DNA from: CAZGHF01 sp964525595
GTDB lineage: Bacteria; Patescibacteriota; Minisyncoccia; UBA6257; GWB1-50-10
Direction: 5' to 3'
DNA length: 37,767 nt
NCBI GenBank assembly: GCA_964525595.1
Contig: CAZGHF010000005.1
Coordinates: forward strand, 1-37,767
The position numbers and the translations under genes were made by a program. How positions within the stretch are numbered: position 1 is the stretch's first letter; the number at the start of each line of letters is the position of its first letter. Shown piece after piece: positions 1 through 6,214 of the stretch. The notes beneath the pieces were generated by a model. It was not told the origin of the DNA, searched no databases, and worked only from the letters and a program-made list of their open reading frames with translations.

Positions 1-5
1 GGGGA

Positions 6-22
6 GGAGGTTAGGGTTTGAG
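6..22. repeat. 17-bp G-rich repeat, copy 1
   Basis: A 17-bp string, ggaggttagggtttgag, is identical to one at 2807-2823. Both copies lie just beyond the 3' end of a minus-strand gene (the 73-384 gene and the 2829-3524 gene). The remainder of bases 1-72 is G-rich and I see no gene in it. Confidence 0.6.
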
Positions 23-72
23 GGGGTTGAGCTGGTTTGGTCAGGATGTTTATTGCTGTAGCGGACGCAAGA

Positions 73-384
73 TTACTGATACTGGTCGAAATAATGTTCG
101 GGCGGGTATGCGGTAGGGAGTTCATGAATTGAGCCGTCGGACTTTTTTACTAACAGAGGCGGGATGGTCAATATTTGACTCATAACATTGCCCTTTTCAA
201 TCCAGGCTTGGCTGTTGATGATGAATACCCAGAATTTATCTTCTTCAATAGTGGCGCTCTCGGCGACCACGAGATCGTTTTTATGACGTGGTGCAAGCTT
301 GGCGGCGTACTCTTTGGCTCGCCGCCTGGCTTCATTCCGGTCTATAGCCGAAGAGTTCTTTATAATATTTTTATTACTTTCCAT
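73..384 (-). CDS. Imm35/YrhB-like immunity protein
   Basis: This 103-residue cytosolic protein has a basic N-terminal third (RNEARRRAKEYAAKL). It is followed by the pattern of the Imm35/YrhB family: a strand WVFIINSQAWIEKGN, a strand PPLLVKKSDGSIHELPTA, and the closing motif YPPEHYFDQYQ. In that family the final block reads approximately 'hhVdK.dG.IhxlgtA.P.e.Yh..Y', and the match is close over the last 60 residues. Known members are small immunity proteins encoded beside polymorphic toxins, or stand-alone proteins of unknown role. No toxin gene is visible beside it; the next gene in the same direction, starting at 851, is a membrane protein. The ATG at 384 has no clear Shine-Dalgarno sequence. 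The family call rests on recalled patterns, so it is moderate. Confidence 0.55.
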   Translation of the reverse strand: MESNKNIIKNSSAIDRNEARRRAKEYAAKLAPRHKNDLVVAESATIEEDKFWVFIINSQAWIEKGNVMSQILTIPPLLVKKSDGSIHELPTAYPPEHYFDQYQ

Positions 385-396
385 GCCGTACTTTAA

Positions 397-436
397 GTTT
401 AGTTTAAGGTTTTTTTAAGAAGATTTCGAGGGTTTT
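397..436. repeat. Dispersed ~43-bp repeat, divergent copy
   Basis: This is a weak copy of the repeat seen best at 3571-3613. It keeps the right half (gatttcgagggtttt) and has a degenerate left half. It fills the gap between the 3' end of the 447-851 gene and the start of the 73-384 gene. Confidence 0.55.
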
Positions 437-446
437 GTTTATGTAT

Positions 447-851
447 TTATGAGGCCTTTATCTTCATAATCTTCCTCGACGTGCTCACGGCGATATAAGC
501 CAAGAGTCCCAGTTGAATTGTCGGAGTGAGGCCGGTTTGGACAATCGGAATAATTGGCATGCTGTCATGATATGCCCAACGATTTGTCTGCAGTGCCCAC
601 GTTTCAAGGCAAATCGCAAAGATAACTAACACGACAATCATAACCCATAATTTACCCTTAAGCGTTGTGAGCTTTAAAAATGGATACGAAAGAATAGTTA
701 TTACTACTGCATCAAAAAATGCAGCACGAAGGAGAATTAATTCTGTAAGAGAGTTCCCTTTGTAGTGAATATAAAGAAGCGAATGAAAATTTTCCCAAGC
801 GATATTCAGAATAAATGCGATGACAAAAATGTATATAAGTTGCCGAACCAT
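447..851 (-). CDS. Four-helix membrane protein, unknown function
   Basis: This is a 134-residue, strongly hydrophobic protein with four likely membrane spans, at about residues 4-21, 42-60, 67-85 and 105-125. The first span is followed by the polar motif WENFHSLLYIHYKGN. A second conserved-looking polar stretch (ETWALQTNRWAYHDSMPIIP) lies between spans 3 and 4. Several aromatic and acidic residues sit at the membrane interface, as in small membrane enzymes, but I cannot assign a family with confidence. The C-terminus is basic (RKIMKIKAS). The ATG lies inside the left part of the 842-922 repeat, so the repeat supplies the gene's first codons and upstream region. No clear Shine-Dalgarno sequence is present. 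Confidence 0.6.
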   Translation of the reverse strand: MVRQLIYIFVIAFILNIAWENFHSLLYIHYKGNSLTELILLRAAFFDAVVITILSYPFLKLTTLKGKLWVMIVVLVIFAICLETWALQTNRWAYHDSMPIIPIVQTGLTPTIQLGLLAYIAVSTSRKIMKIKAS

Positions 852-922
852 TTTTCATTCCGGTTTAGAATTTTATTCTTTCAATCAGTGTAAGGGTTTT
901 TGGGAGGGATTTTGAGGGTTTT
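842..922. repeat. Dispersed repeat, extended copy (left flank of cassette)
   Basis: The core at 880-922 matches the 43-bp consensus. The match to the copy at 1881-1962 extends a further 38 bp to the left, through cattccggtttagaatttt and into the start codon of the 447-851 gene. The two extended copies, about 80 bp each and in the same orientation, flank the GC-rich gene at 1128-1712. Confidence 0.8.
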
Positions 923-971
923 GTTGAGTTGTTTCGGTCTAGAACCGATAAAACTTCACTTTTTATTCTAT

Positions 972-998
972 CACCTCGGTTCGAGTCCTGGAGAGGTG
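972..998. other. Hairpin with a T-arm-like loop
   Basis: The arms tcacctc and gaggtga pair over 7 bp around a loop containing ggttcgagtcc, the tRNA T-loop consensus. No other part of a tRNA is present. It lies about 20 bp upstream of the -35 box at 1019 and could be an operator or a terminator remnant. Confidence 0.4.
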
Positions 999-1018
999 AT
1001 TGAACAATCTGCCTAACA

Positions 1019-1047
1019 TTGACAAAGTAAAGGTTATAGTATATAAT
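1019..1047 (+). promoter_or_regulatory. Sigma-70 type promoter for the 1128 gene
   Basis: A perfect -35 box TTGACA (1019-1024) and a perfect -10 box TATAAT (1042-1047) are separated by 17 bp. Transcription should begin near 1054, giving a 5' leader of about 75 nt ahead of the ATG at 1128. Confidence 0.85.
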
Positions 1048-1127
1048 TGGAGATAGTACCATGGCGAACTTTTGAATTTCTATACAAGGTAGAATCAAGA
1101 GTAAGCCGAAACAACAGGAGAATCGTC

Positions 1128-1712
1128 ATGACGAAAGTCGCCGACGATGCGATGCTGGGCAAAATTGCCCGGCAACAGAATGACCTCTTCCGCCGCGTGC
1201 GGGAAGGGTTGGACCCGGAACTTGTCTCCCGGGGCATCCAGAACCTCATCGAGGGCCGTTTCGACGGCATCTCGGCGAACACCCTCCTCACCGTGGACTA
1301 TTCGGTCCGGCCCTCGCTCGTGAAATTCGACACAGTCGAGCACCCCGACCGGAAGGACGTCGCCACCATCGATCTCTCGAAGGTGAGTCGAGTCCTCACT
1401 CTCCGTGAGGACGAGACCTTCGTGGGCGGCGAGGAGAACCTCCGCCGCCTCAAGAAGAGGGCGGAGGAGACCGGCGAGACGCTCCTCGACGTCCGCGTCC
1501 TCGAGGAACTCCTCAAGCACCCCCACCTCATACCCGAGGAGTGGAAGAAGGGCGTCACCTACTTCTTGGGTACCATCTTCCGCGACTCGGATGGCAACCG
1601 CTACGTGGTGTGCCTCGTCGGGGACGGCGGGCGGTGGGGCTGGAGCCACCGCTGGCTCGAGGTTAGCTGGTCCTTCGACAAGTTCGCCGCGGTTCTCTGC
1701 AAGAGCGCTTAG
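1128..1712 (+). CDS. GC-rich stand-alone gene, unknown 194-aa protein
   Basis: The start was set at the ATG at 1128 because AGGAG lies 7 nt upstream (1116-1120). An in-frame ATG at 1047 would overlap the promoter. The protein has 194 residues, with no signal peptide and no membrane span. The N-terminal part is helical (LGKIARQQNDLFRRVREGLDP then IQNLIEGRFDGI). The C-terminal part is rich in aromatic residues (VTYFLGTIFRDSDGNRYVV, then RWGWSHRWLEVSW). I recall similar unassigned proteins with an 'LIEG.F' segment and a Trp-rich tail in CPR genomes, but no function. The third codon position is heavily G/C, unlike the AT-rich neighbours. The gene has its own consensus promoter, strong RBS and intrinsic terminator, and sits between two 80-bp direct repeats, so it looks like an inserted autonomous unit. 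Confidence 0.8.
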   Translation: MTKVADDAMLGKIARQQNDLFRRVREGLDPELVSRGIQNLIEGRFDGISANTLLTVDYSVRPSLVKFDTVEHPDRKDVATIDLSKVSRVLTLREDETFVGGEENLRRLKKRAEETGETLLDVRVLEELLKHPHLIPEEWKKGVTYFLGTIFRDSDGNRYVVCLVGDGGRWGWSHRWLEVSWSFDKFAAVLCKSA

Positions 1713-1775
1713 AACTCAAGCTCTTTGGAACTTTTAGATCCTTGAGCTTGGATCCGCGAGTGCATCAGCAAAAAG

Positions 1776-1816
1776 GTCCCCACGTGCAGAACATTGCGCG
1801 TGGGGACTTTGCTTTT
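1776..1816 (+). terminator. Intrinsic terminator of the 1128 gene
   Basis: The stem gtccccacg / cgtggggac (1776-1784 with 1799-1807) encloses a 14-nt loop and is followed by tttgcttttc. It lies 64 nt after the stop codon. Confidence 0.85.
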
Positions 1817-1880
1817 CATCAACGTTTGATAAGATAACAAATGGTAATAGGCGAGTACGCGGGAGACTACGGTTTCCCAC

Positions 1881-1962
1881 TGCCGAATCATTTTTCATTC
1901 CGGTTTAGAATTTTGTTCTTTCAGTCAGTGTAAGGGTTTTCAGGGGCGATTTCGAGGATTTT
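1881..1962. repeat. Dispersed repeat, extended copy (right flank of cassette)
   Basis: This copy is nearly identical to 842-922, with a few substitutions, including the part that overlaps a start codon in the other copy. Here the equivalent ATG begins only a short ORF running back through the terminator, which I do not regard as a gene. The repeat ends 6 bp before the stop codon of the minus-strand gene at 1969. Confidence 0.8.
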
Positions 1963-1968
1963 ATAATC

Positions 1969-2796
1969 TTATCTTATTTTGTTTCTCTCTTGAATAAATT
2001 TATTTCTAAGCTTTACAAATTCTTGATCAGAAATTTCTTTATTTGGGTAGATTTCTTTGTCTATTACCCTAAATTTAAGGTCAGGTGTGGTTTCAATAAT
2101 GTGTTTAAAACCTACCAATGGCGCGCATGGTATATAGAAGGCTTCAATAAAAGGAATATTTTCTGCCTCCCTTTTTAAATATAGTTCGCCAGGCACTTCA
2201 AACCAAATAAGGAATTTTTTCTCTCTTTTTAACTCGAATAAGTCCGAAATAATTTCGTTAATTAAACAAATAGCATTTTTTGCCATTGGCACTAGGTTCT
2301 GTTCTTTGTTTTGAAAATGCACGCTGTCGGTTCGCAGAGCCAATAGTTGTTTGTATTTTTTCTCCGTTTCTGACTTGATAATTTTCCATTTGAGTAGAGT
2401 ATTAATACCCAATTCCCAATTATTGATTGAACTCTTTCGATATATAAGTTTATATTGCGAAGTTGATTTATATGAATTTTTTACTCTGAGGATAATCTGG
2501 TTGAGTATTCTTTCACCCAAACAACATGCGCTTGTTAGAGTTGCATAGAGGCTTCCCGAAACATAAGCATTTTCTATGTCTTGGAGAAGATAAGTGTGTT
2601 CATCAACAACCGATAAAGTGGGCTTTGGGATAGAAAGCCAACGGGTGAATTTTTCTTCAAAATTTAAAGGACCATATTTTTGAGAAAGATATTCTTGACT
2701 CTCCCTTTTATGTATTTCTGCATGTGGAAATGAAGAACCCTTGAAAAAGTTGCGGGTAGAATCAATTGAGAAAGTAAGGAAACGATGTCTTTTCAT
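1969..2796 (-). CDS. HEPN-like protein, unknown function
   Basis: This 275-residue soluble protein has a central helical region (about 75-190) containing LYATLTSACCLGERILNQII and, further on, LLALRTDSVHFQN. The latter holds an R-x4-H arrangement of the kind found at the active site of HEPN-fold ribonucleases, which work in toxin-antitoxin and anti-phage systems. The C-terminal third (about 195-275) is a mixed region with FLIWFEVPGELYLKRE. I do not recognise the whole protein, and the HEPN suggestion rests on one motif in a helical context. The coding strand is AT-rich. The stop codon lies 6 bp from a dispersed repeat. Its neighbours on the same strand are also accessory proteins, which fits a defence or stress role but does not show it. 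Confidence 0.5.
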   Translation of the reverse strand: MKRHRFLTFSIDSTRNFFKGSSFPHAEIHKRESQEYLSQKYGPLNFEEKFTRWLSIPKPTLSVVDEHTYLLQDIENAYVSGSLYATLTSACCLGERILNQIILRVKNSYKSTSQYKLIYRKSSINNWELGINTLLKWKIIKSETEKKYKQLLALRTDSVHFQNKEQNLVPMAKNAICLINEIISDLFELKREKKFLIWFEVPGELYLKREAENIPFIEAFYIPCAPLVGFKHIIETTPDLKFRVIDKEIYPNKEISDQEFVKLRNKFIQERNKIR

Positions 2797-2806
2797 AAAC
2801 TCTGCT

Positions 2807-2823
2807 GGAGGTTAGGGTTTGAG
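2807..2823. repeat. 17-bp G-rich repeat, copy 2
   Basis: Identical over 17 bp to positions 6-22. It lies in the 32-bp gap between two minus-strand genes, ending 5 bp before the stop codon of the 2829-3524 gene. Confidence 0.6.
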
Positions 2824-2828
2824 TCATT

Positions 2829-3524
2829 TTAATCCCAAGAAACTAATTTTTGATTTATTAAGGTTTCTATGTTTTTTTCTGTATTTGGTAGCCATTTTAA
2901 GATATCGTTAAAAAGTTTTCCTTTTTCATCAAAAGTAGATGAGTCTATACGATCAAGAATATGATTCATAGTTTTCATATCATACACAATAGCTATTATT
3001 ATCTCTCTTGTTTCTTTATCTGGGTGTATACTGCTTAGAATTTCGAGATAAGAGAAATTAAATCTATTTGCGACAGTGCTAGGCCTTGTTCTAAGTTCTT
3101 CTATATTCTCTTTGATGAAATTTATAATTCCCAAATTTTTAATTAATTCAGTTCTTGTATTTTCAAAATAGATTCTATTATTCTCTCTTTTAATTCTGTT
3201 TTCTCTTTCCCAATTGACTTTTTGGATACTTACGGCTTGATCTAGAGACTCCTGTTGTAACTTTATCGATTGAACTCCTGCTATTATGGATGTTACAGTT
3301 ATAAGAGATATAATTACTAATGTTATCTCAAGTTCAGTTTTCCTATCGTTTAAAAACTTTGAAATGGTAGGAAAAATAAGTACCGCCACGATTGCGGTTA
3401 CTCCAACTGCTAGTATTATCCAAAACCATGATAGATGGAATTTAGTAGGTAAGGAGAGCGAGGCTAGAAAAATTATTGCTAAGAATAGTATTTTGATGAT
3501 TGTTAATATAGACATTTTAATCAT
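2829..3524 (-). CDS. Membrane protein with cytosolic helical tail, unknown
   Basis: The chosen start is the ATG at 3524 (MIKMSILTIIK). The frame is open to a TTG at 3575, but that codon lies inside a dispersed repeat. The resulting protein has 231 residues. Three hydrophobic segments occupy roughly the first 90 residues (IIKILFLAIIFLASLSL, WFWIILAVGVTAIVAVLIF, ITLVIISLITVTSIIAGV). A charged, largely helical domain follows (IKLQQESLDQAVSIQKVNWERENRIKR and onward). The tail includes Tyr/Leu-rich helices and ends in LVSWD. No enzymatic motif is visible. The general plan, with N-terminal membrane spans and a long cytosolic domain, recurs in uncharacterised accessory proteins of many bacteria. No clear Shine-Dalgarno sequence precedes the start. 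Confidence 0.55.
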   Translation of the reverse strand: MIKMSILTIIKILFLAIIFLASLSLPTKFHLSWFWIILAVGVTAIVAVLIFPTISKFLNDRKTELEITLVIISLITVTSIIAGVQSIKLQQESLDQAVSIQKVNWERENRIKRENNRIYFENTRTELIKNLGIINFIKENIEELRTRPSTVANRFNFSYLEILSSIHPDKETREIIIAIVYDMKTMNHILDRIDSSTFDEKGKLFNDILKWLPNTEKNIETLINQKLVSWD

Positions 3525-3570
3525 TTTGCTATTTTGCTTTGCTGTGTTCTCGGGTTTGGAACCAGAACCT

Positions 3571-3613
3571 TTCAATCAGTGTAAGGGTTTTCGGGGGCGA
3601 TTTCGAGGGTCTT
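3571..3613. repeat. Dispersed 43-bp repeat, reference copy
   Basis: The consensus begins ttcaatcagtgtaagggttt and ends gatttcgagggtttt. Within it, agggtttt or a close variant occurs twice, about 24 nt apart. It lies between the divergent 2829-3524 and 3716-4600 genes. Confidence 0.8.
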
Positions 3614-3677
3614 ACTAACCGGTCCTCAATCGCTGCATTATTTGTTTTCTTCTACTATTGTAAGGAATTTATCTTGA

Positions 3678-3706
3678 TTGCAAGTTTTTTGTTCCTGAAA
3701 GATAAT
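3678..3706 (+). promoter_or_regulatory. Candidate promoter for the 3716 gene
   Basis: TTGCAA (3678-3683), a 17-bp spacer, then GATAAT (3701-3706). The predicted start site near 3713 is only about 3 nt before the ATG at 3716, which implies an almost leaderless message. Confidence 0.5.
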
Positions 3707-3715
3707 TATAAATAT

Positions 3716-4600
3716 ATGCCGTCTAATCCTTTCGAAAAATTTATTCCTGAGGAGCCCGAAAAGTTAGAAGCATCTCATGAGCAAGAAGAATCAGAGATTG
3801 AAAGGAAAAGAGACAAGTTTGTAAAAACCTTTTTAGGCTTAGTAGGTAATGAGGAAATAAGTGCCATGGTTTTAGGTAAGCGCCCATGGGATGAGGGTTA
3901 TACTGTGAGAAATTATGGAAGCGATGAAACGTTTGAAAGTACATATAAAATAGCAAGAGTGTCTCAAGAGGTAGATACAATAAGAGAAGTAAATGAGATT
4001 TTTACCCTTTTTGGAGACGAGGAAGGTTCTTATAGAGATTTTATACATTTTTTACCTGCTTTCAGGAAAATAGAAAGAGGCGTTAGAGAAGAAGAGTATT
4101 GGGATTCGGCAAAGAAAGTTTTTGGAGGATACAAAGATGTTAAAAAAACAAGAGAAGTTCCAAGAAAATTTTTTGTTCCTGTTAAGCATAGCGAAATTTT
4201 TGAGGGTGGGAGAGATGAGTTAGCGGCTATCGTGTCAGTTGTAAGAAGAGCTTCTGCTGTTGATAGGGGAGGAAGATCTTATGATTATAGATATCAATTC
4301 GTTTTGCCTATATCAGTAGCCCAAGAACTTATTGGTCCCGGACCGGAATTAGGAGGGTTGTTAAAAGAGTGTCCAGATATTTTAGAGAGAATAATTGAAA
4401 AGGTTATGCCTGAAATAGCGGAAGAATTAAAAAATCATAGTGACACTAAATTTGAGACTGAGCGCAAGGCTGAGGTGATTATAGATCCATCATTTTCGTC
4501 TCCAACGGAGAGCGAAGACGTTCAGAGGGATTATAACGATGTGAGAAGGGACGCAGAGAGACTGATAAAAAACGCAACGACTATACACTATTCAATGTAA
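3716..4600 (+). CDS. Unknown 294-aa acidic protein
   Basis: The frame is open from 3539, but the upstream part overlaps a dispersed repeat and a promoter-like sequence, so I start at the ATG at 3716 (MPSNPFEKFIPEEPEKLE). The N-terminus is very acidic and helical (EASHEQEESEIERKRDKF). The middle has a charged alpha/beta pattern (RKIERGVREEEYWDSAKKVFGG, EIFEGGRDELAAIVSVVRRAS) and the sequence YDYRYQFVLPISVAQELIG. No signal peptide, membrane segment or known catalytic motif is visible. The last codons run into the repeat at 4591-4629, so that repeat supplies the stop codon. It is the only plus-strand gene in this part of the accessory strip apart from the GC-rich gene at 1128. I do not recognise the family. 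Confidence 0.6.
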   Translation: MPSNPFEKFIPEEPEKLEASHEQEESEIERKRDKFVKTFLGLVGNEEISAMVLGKRPWDEGYTVRNYGSDETFESTYKIARVSQEVDTIREVNEIFTLFGDEEGSYRDFIHFLPAFRKIERGVREEEYWDSAKKVFGGYKDVKKTREVPRKFFVPVKHSEIFEGGRDELAAIVSVVRRASAVDRGGRSYDYRYQFVLPISVAQELIGPGPELGGLLKECPDILERIIEKVMPEIAEELKNHSDTKFETERKAEVIIDPSFSSPTESEDVQRDYNDVRRDAERLIKNATTIHYSM

Positions 4601-4629
4601 GGGTTTTCTGAGGCGATTTCGAGGGTTTC
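4591..4629. repeat. Dispersed repeat, copy between convergent genes
   Basis: It lacks 3-4 bases (cag) of the left half but otherwise matches the consensus. It overlaps the stop codon of the 3716 gene and abuts the stop codon of the minus-strand GIY-YIG gene at 4628. Confidence 0.75.
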
Positions 4630-4879
4630 ACTCTCCGGATTCAATTAATTCAAGTTTTTTCTTCCTGGGCCAGCTTTTAATTTCTCGTTCGCGTTTTCTT
4701 GCCTCAAACAGTGTTTCAAAAGTTTCTCTGTGCAGTAGCTTAACGGGTCTGCGGGTTTTGGTGTAATGCGCTCCTGATTTCGAGTTACTGTGTTGTTTTA
4801 TCCTTTTTTCCGGATTGTTCGTACATCCGATATATAGTGAGCCGTCTGCGCATTCTAAGATGTAGACGAAGTATTCCAT
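4628..4879 (-). CDS. GIY-YIG endonuclease domain protein
   Basis: The protein has 83 residues and consists of a single GIY-YIG domain of the UvrC/YhbQ type. MEYFVYILECADGSLYIGCT carries the V-Y-I and Y-I-G strands that name the family. It is followed by NNPEKRIKQHNS-type helix residues, the catalytic-region Arg, and the late Glu in FEARKREREIKSW. Stand-alone members this short are common; they are DNA nucleases of poorly known role. The start is the ATG at 4879, which gives the normal family N-terminus. The frame continues upstream to 4999, but that part is low-complexity and overlaps three hairpins. GAGGGA lies about 12 nt upstream. It sits between the tRNA-Gln gene and a dispersed repeat, the usual surroundings of a mobile nuclease gene. 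Confidence 0.85.
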   Translation of the reverse strand: MEYFVYILECADGSLYIGCTNNPEKRIKQHSNSKSGAHYTKTRRPVKLLHRETFETLFEARKREREIKSWPRKKKLELIESGE

Positions 4880-4890
4880 AAAATAATTAT

Positions 4891-5002
4891 GTCCCTCGTC
4901 GGCTACGCCTCCTCGGGAACTTGAATTTCTGCTGCTTAATGTACTCAGCAACAAAGTTGCTGAGCGATGAGTTTGTGACAAAATCAAAGATTTTGACAAA
5001 CT
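4891..5002 (-). other. Three successive hairpins between tRNA-Gln and the GIY-YIG gene
   Basis: Hairpin 1 (4970-5002) has 14-bp arms with a 2-nt bulge. Hairpin 2 (4944-4964) is a perfect 9-bp stem, ctcagcaac / gttgctgag, around aaa. Hairpin 3 (about 4891-4919) pairs tccc with ggga and, inside, ggc with gcc. None is followed by a strong U-tract in the minus direction. They form a structured leader upstream of the GIY-YIG start. Confidence 0.6.
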
Positions 5003-5009
5003 CTATCGG

Positions 5010-5080
5010 CTGGGGGACAGGGAATCGAACCCCGATTTCCAGGACCAAAACCTAGCGTCCTACCGTTAGACGATCCCCCA
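5010..5080 (-). tRNA. tRNA-Gln (anticodon TTG)
   Basis: The 71-nt gene folds fully. The acceptor stem TGGGGGA / TCCCCCA is perfect. The D-arm is GTC/GAC, the anticodon stem CTAGG / CCTGG has a loop TTTTGGT giving anticodon TTG, and the T-arm loop is TTCGATT. The discriminator is G and the 3' CCA is not encoded. The 5' end lies 18 bp downstream of the dnaX stop codon on the same strand, so co-transcription with dnaX is likely. Its 3' end borders the accessory strip. Confidence 0.95.
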
Positions 5081-5098
5081 AGTATTTCAATCTTTAAT

Positions 5099-6199
5099 TT
5101 ACTTTAAGCTTTCTATAATCGCAACCTCCAAAGGGATTATGGGGAATTGGCTGTAGCGCATCTGACTGTAGGCGGTTATAAGCTCTTTTATCAGCTTGAT
5201 TTGTTCGTCTTTGAATACGGCGGCGTGGGCGAGGAGCTTATTTAAGTGTTCTTCCATCAGCTCGTTTTTGAAGAGGGTTTTCATCTCCGGATTGAACTTT
5301 AAGACCGCAGTCCGGCGGAGATATTGAATCATGTCTTTCGTGAGCTGGACGAGGTTGAAGCCGCCGTCCTCCACTTCGGAGATTATTTTCAGGGTATCCT
5401 CCAGATTACCCGCGAGTATTAATCCACAGAGCTCGGAGAGTTTATCAAAACCGACTTTGCCGAGCGATTTTTCAACGTCGTCAAGATTTATCTTCGCGCC
5501 GTTGAAAGAAGTGAGTTGGTCCAAGAGGGACTCGGCATCCCGGAAACTCCCTTCGGCCGAGGCGGCGATCAATTCCAGGGCTTCGTTTGATACTTCTATT
5601 TTTTCTTTCTTCGCGATTTCTTTCAGCTTGCCGACGATGAAACTAACCGGAGCTTTTTTAAAATAAAATTGCTGGGCGCGGGAAGAAATCGTTGCCGGGA
5701 TTTTATCCGGTTCTGTTGTGGCGAGAATGAGGATAACATGCGGCGGTGGCTCTTCCAGGGTTTTCAAAAGAGCGTTGAAGGCGTCTTTGGTTAACATGTG
5801 GGCCTCGTCAATTATGAAAACTTTATTCCGAAAAGAAGCAGGGGAGACGCGGACGCTCTCTTTCAGGTTTCTTATCTCGTCGATGCCGCGGTTTGAAGCC
5901 GCATCAATTTCAATAACATCAAGAGCCCGGCCTTCGTTAGTTTCATCACAGGGACCGCACTTATTGCAGGGCTCGCCTTTCTTTTTAAAATTGGCATCAC
6001 TTGCCCTGGTATCACAGTTTGCGATTTTTGCGATAAGGCGGGCGGTTGTAGTTTTCCCGGTGCCTCGGGGACCGGAGAGAAGGTAGGCGTGAGCGAGCCG
6101 ATCCTGTTTAGCTGCCTCCTTCAGGATTTTGACTGTTAGGTCCTGGCCCAGTAAACTTTCAAAGGTGACTGGTCTGTATTTTCGATAAATAGCAAGCAT
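5099..6199 (-). CDS. dnaX: DNA polymerase III clamp-loader subunit (DnaX, gamma-like)
   Basis: DnaX is the ATPase motor of the clamp loader, which places the beta sliding clamp on primed DNA. In 366 residues it shows the Walker A motif GPRGTGKT (43-50), the four zinc-binding cysteines C62, C78, C81 and C84, the Walker B motif IIDEAH (129-134), the sensor region ILATTEPDKIP, and the arginine-finger segment SSRAQQF. The C-terminal collar domain follows. E. coli tau is 643 residues; this protein stops after the collar, so it lacks the tau-specific domains that bind polymerase and DnaB and resembles gamma. The start ATG at 6199 is only 15 bp from the divergent start at 6215. TATAAT (reverse strand, 6215-6210) lies 10 nt upstream of the ATG, so the message may be almost leaderless. 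Confidence 0.97.
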   Translation of the reverse strand: MLAIYRKYRPVTFESLLGQDLTVKILKEAAKQDRLAHAYLLSGPRGTGKTTTARLIAKIANCDTRASDANFKKKGEPCNKCGPCDETNEGRALDVIEIDAASNRGIDEIRNLKESVRVSPASFRNKVFIIDEAHMLTKDAFNALLKTLEEPPPHVILILATTEPDKIPATISSRAQQFYFKKAPVSFIVGKLKEIAKKEKIEVSNEALELIAASAEGSFRDAESLLDQLTSFNGAKINLDDVEKSLGKVGFDKLSELCGLILAGNLEDTLKIISEVEDGGFNLVQLTKDMIQYLRRTAVLKFNPEMKTLFKNELMEEHLNKLLAHAAVFKDEQIKLIKELITAYSQMRYSQFPIIPLEVAIIESLK

Positions 6200-6202
6200 T
6201 GA

Positions 6203-6208
6203 TACACT
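6203..6208 (+). promoter_or_regulatory. -10-like box of the 6215 gene
   Basis: TACACT ends 6 nt before the ATG at 6215, so transcription would begin at about the first base of the start codon. No good -35 box is visible in the dnaX coding sequence. Only 15 bp separate the two divergent start codons. Confidence 0.35.
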
Positions 6209-6214
6209 AATTAT

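Noticed and set aside
972..998. tRNA fragment (T-loop-like ggttcgagtcc)
   Set aside because: The flanks pair as a simple 7-bp hairpin and no acceptor, D- or anticodon arm is present.
865..1098. 77-codon minus-strand ORF upstream of the 1128 gene
   Set aside because: It runs through a dispersed repeat and the consensus promoter, has no RBS, and the peptide shows no domain.
1095..1649. 184-codon minus-strand ORF opposite the 1128 gene
   Set aside because: It is the antisense shadow of a GC-rich gene; the plus-strand frame has the promoter, RBS and terminator.
1709..1891. 60-codon minus-strand ORF starting in the 1881-1962 repeat
   Set aside because: It reads back through the terminator hairpin of the 1128 gene. 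Its start resembles that of the 447-851 gene only because the repeat includes a start codon.
397..4629. Integron with attC sites
   Set aside because: The repeats and one-gene intervals suggest it, but there is no IntI, and the repeats do not show the paired RYYYAAC / GTTRRRY core sites. Kept only as a cassette-like observation.
4880..4999. N-terminal extension of the GIY-YIG protein
   Set aside because: The extra 40 codons are low-complexity and coincide with three hairpins; the GIY-YIG domain begins directly at the ATG at 4879.
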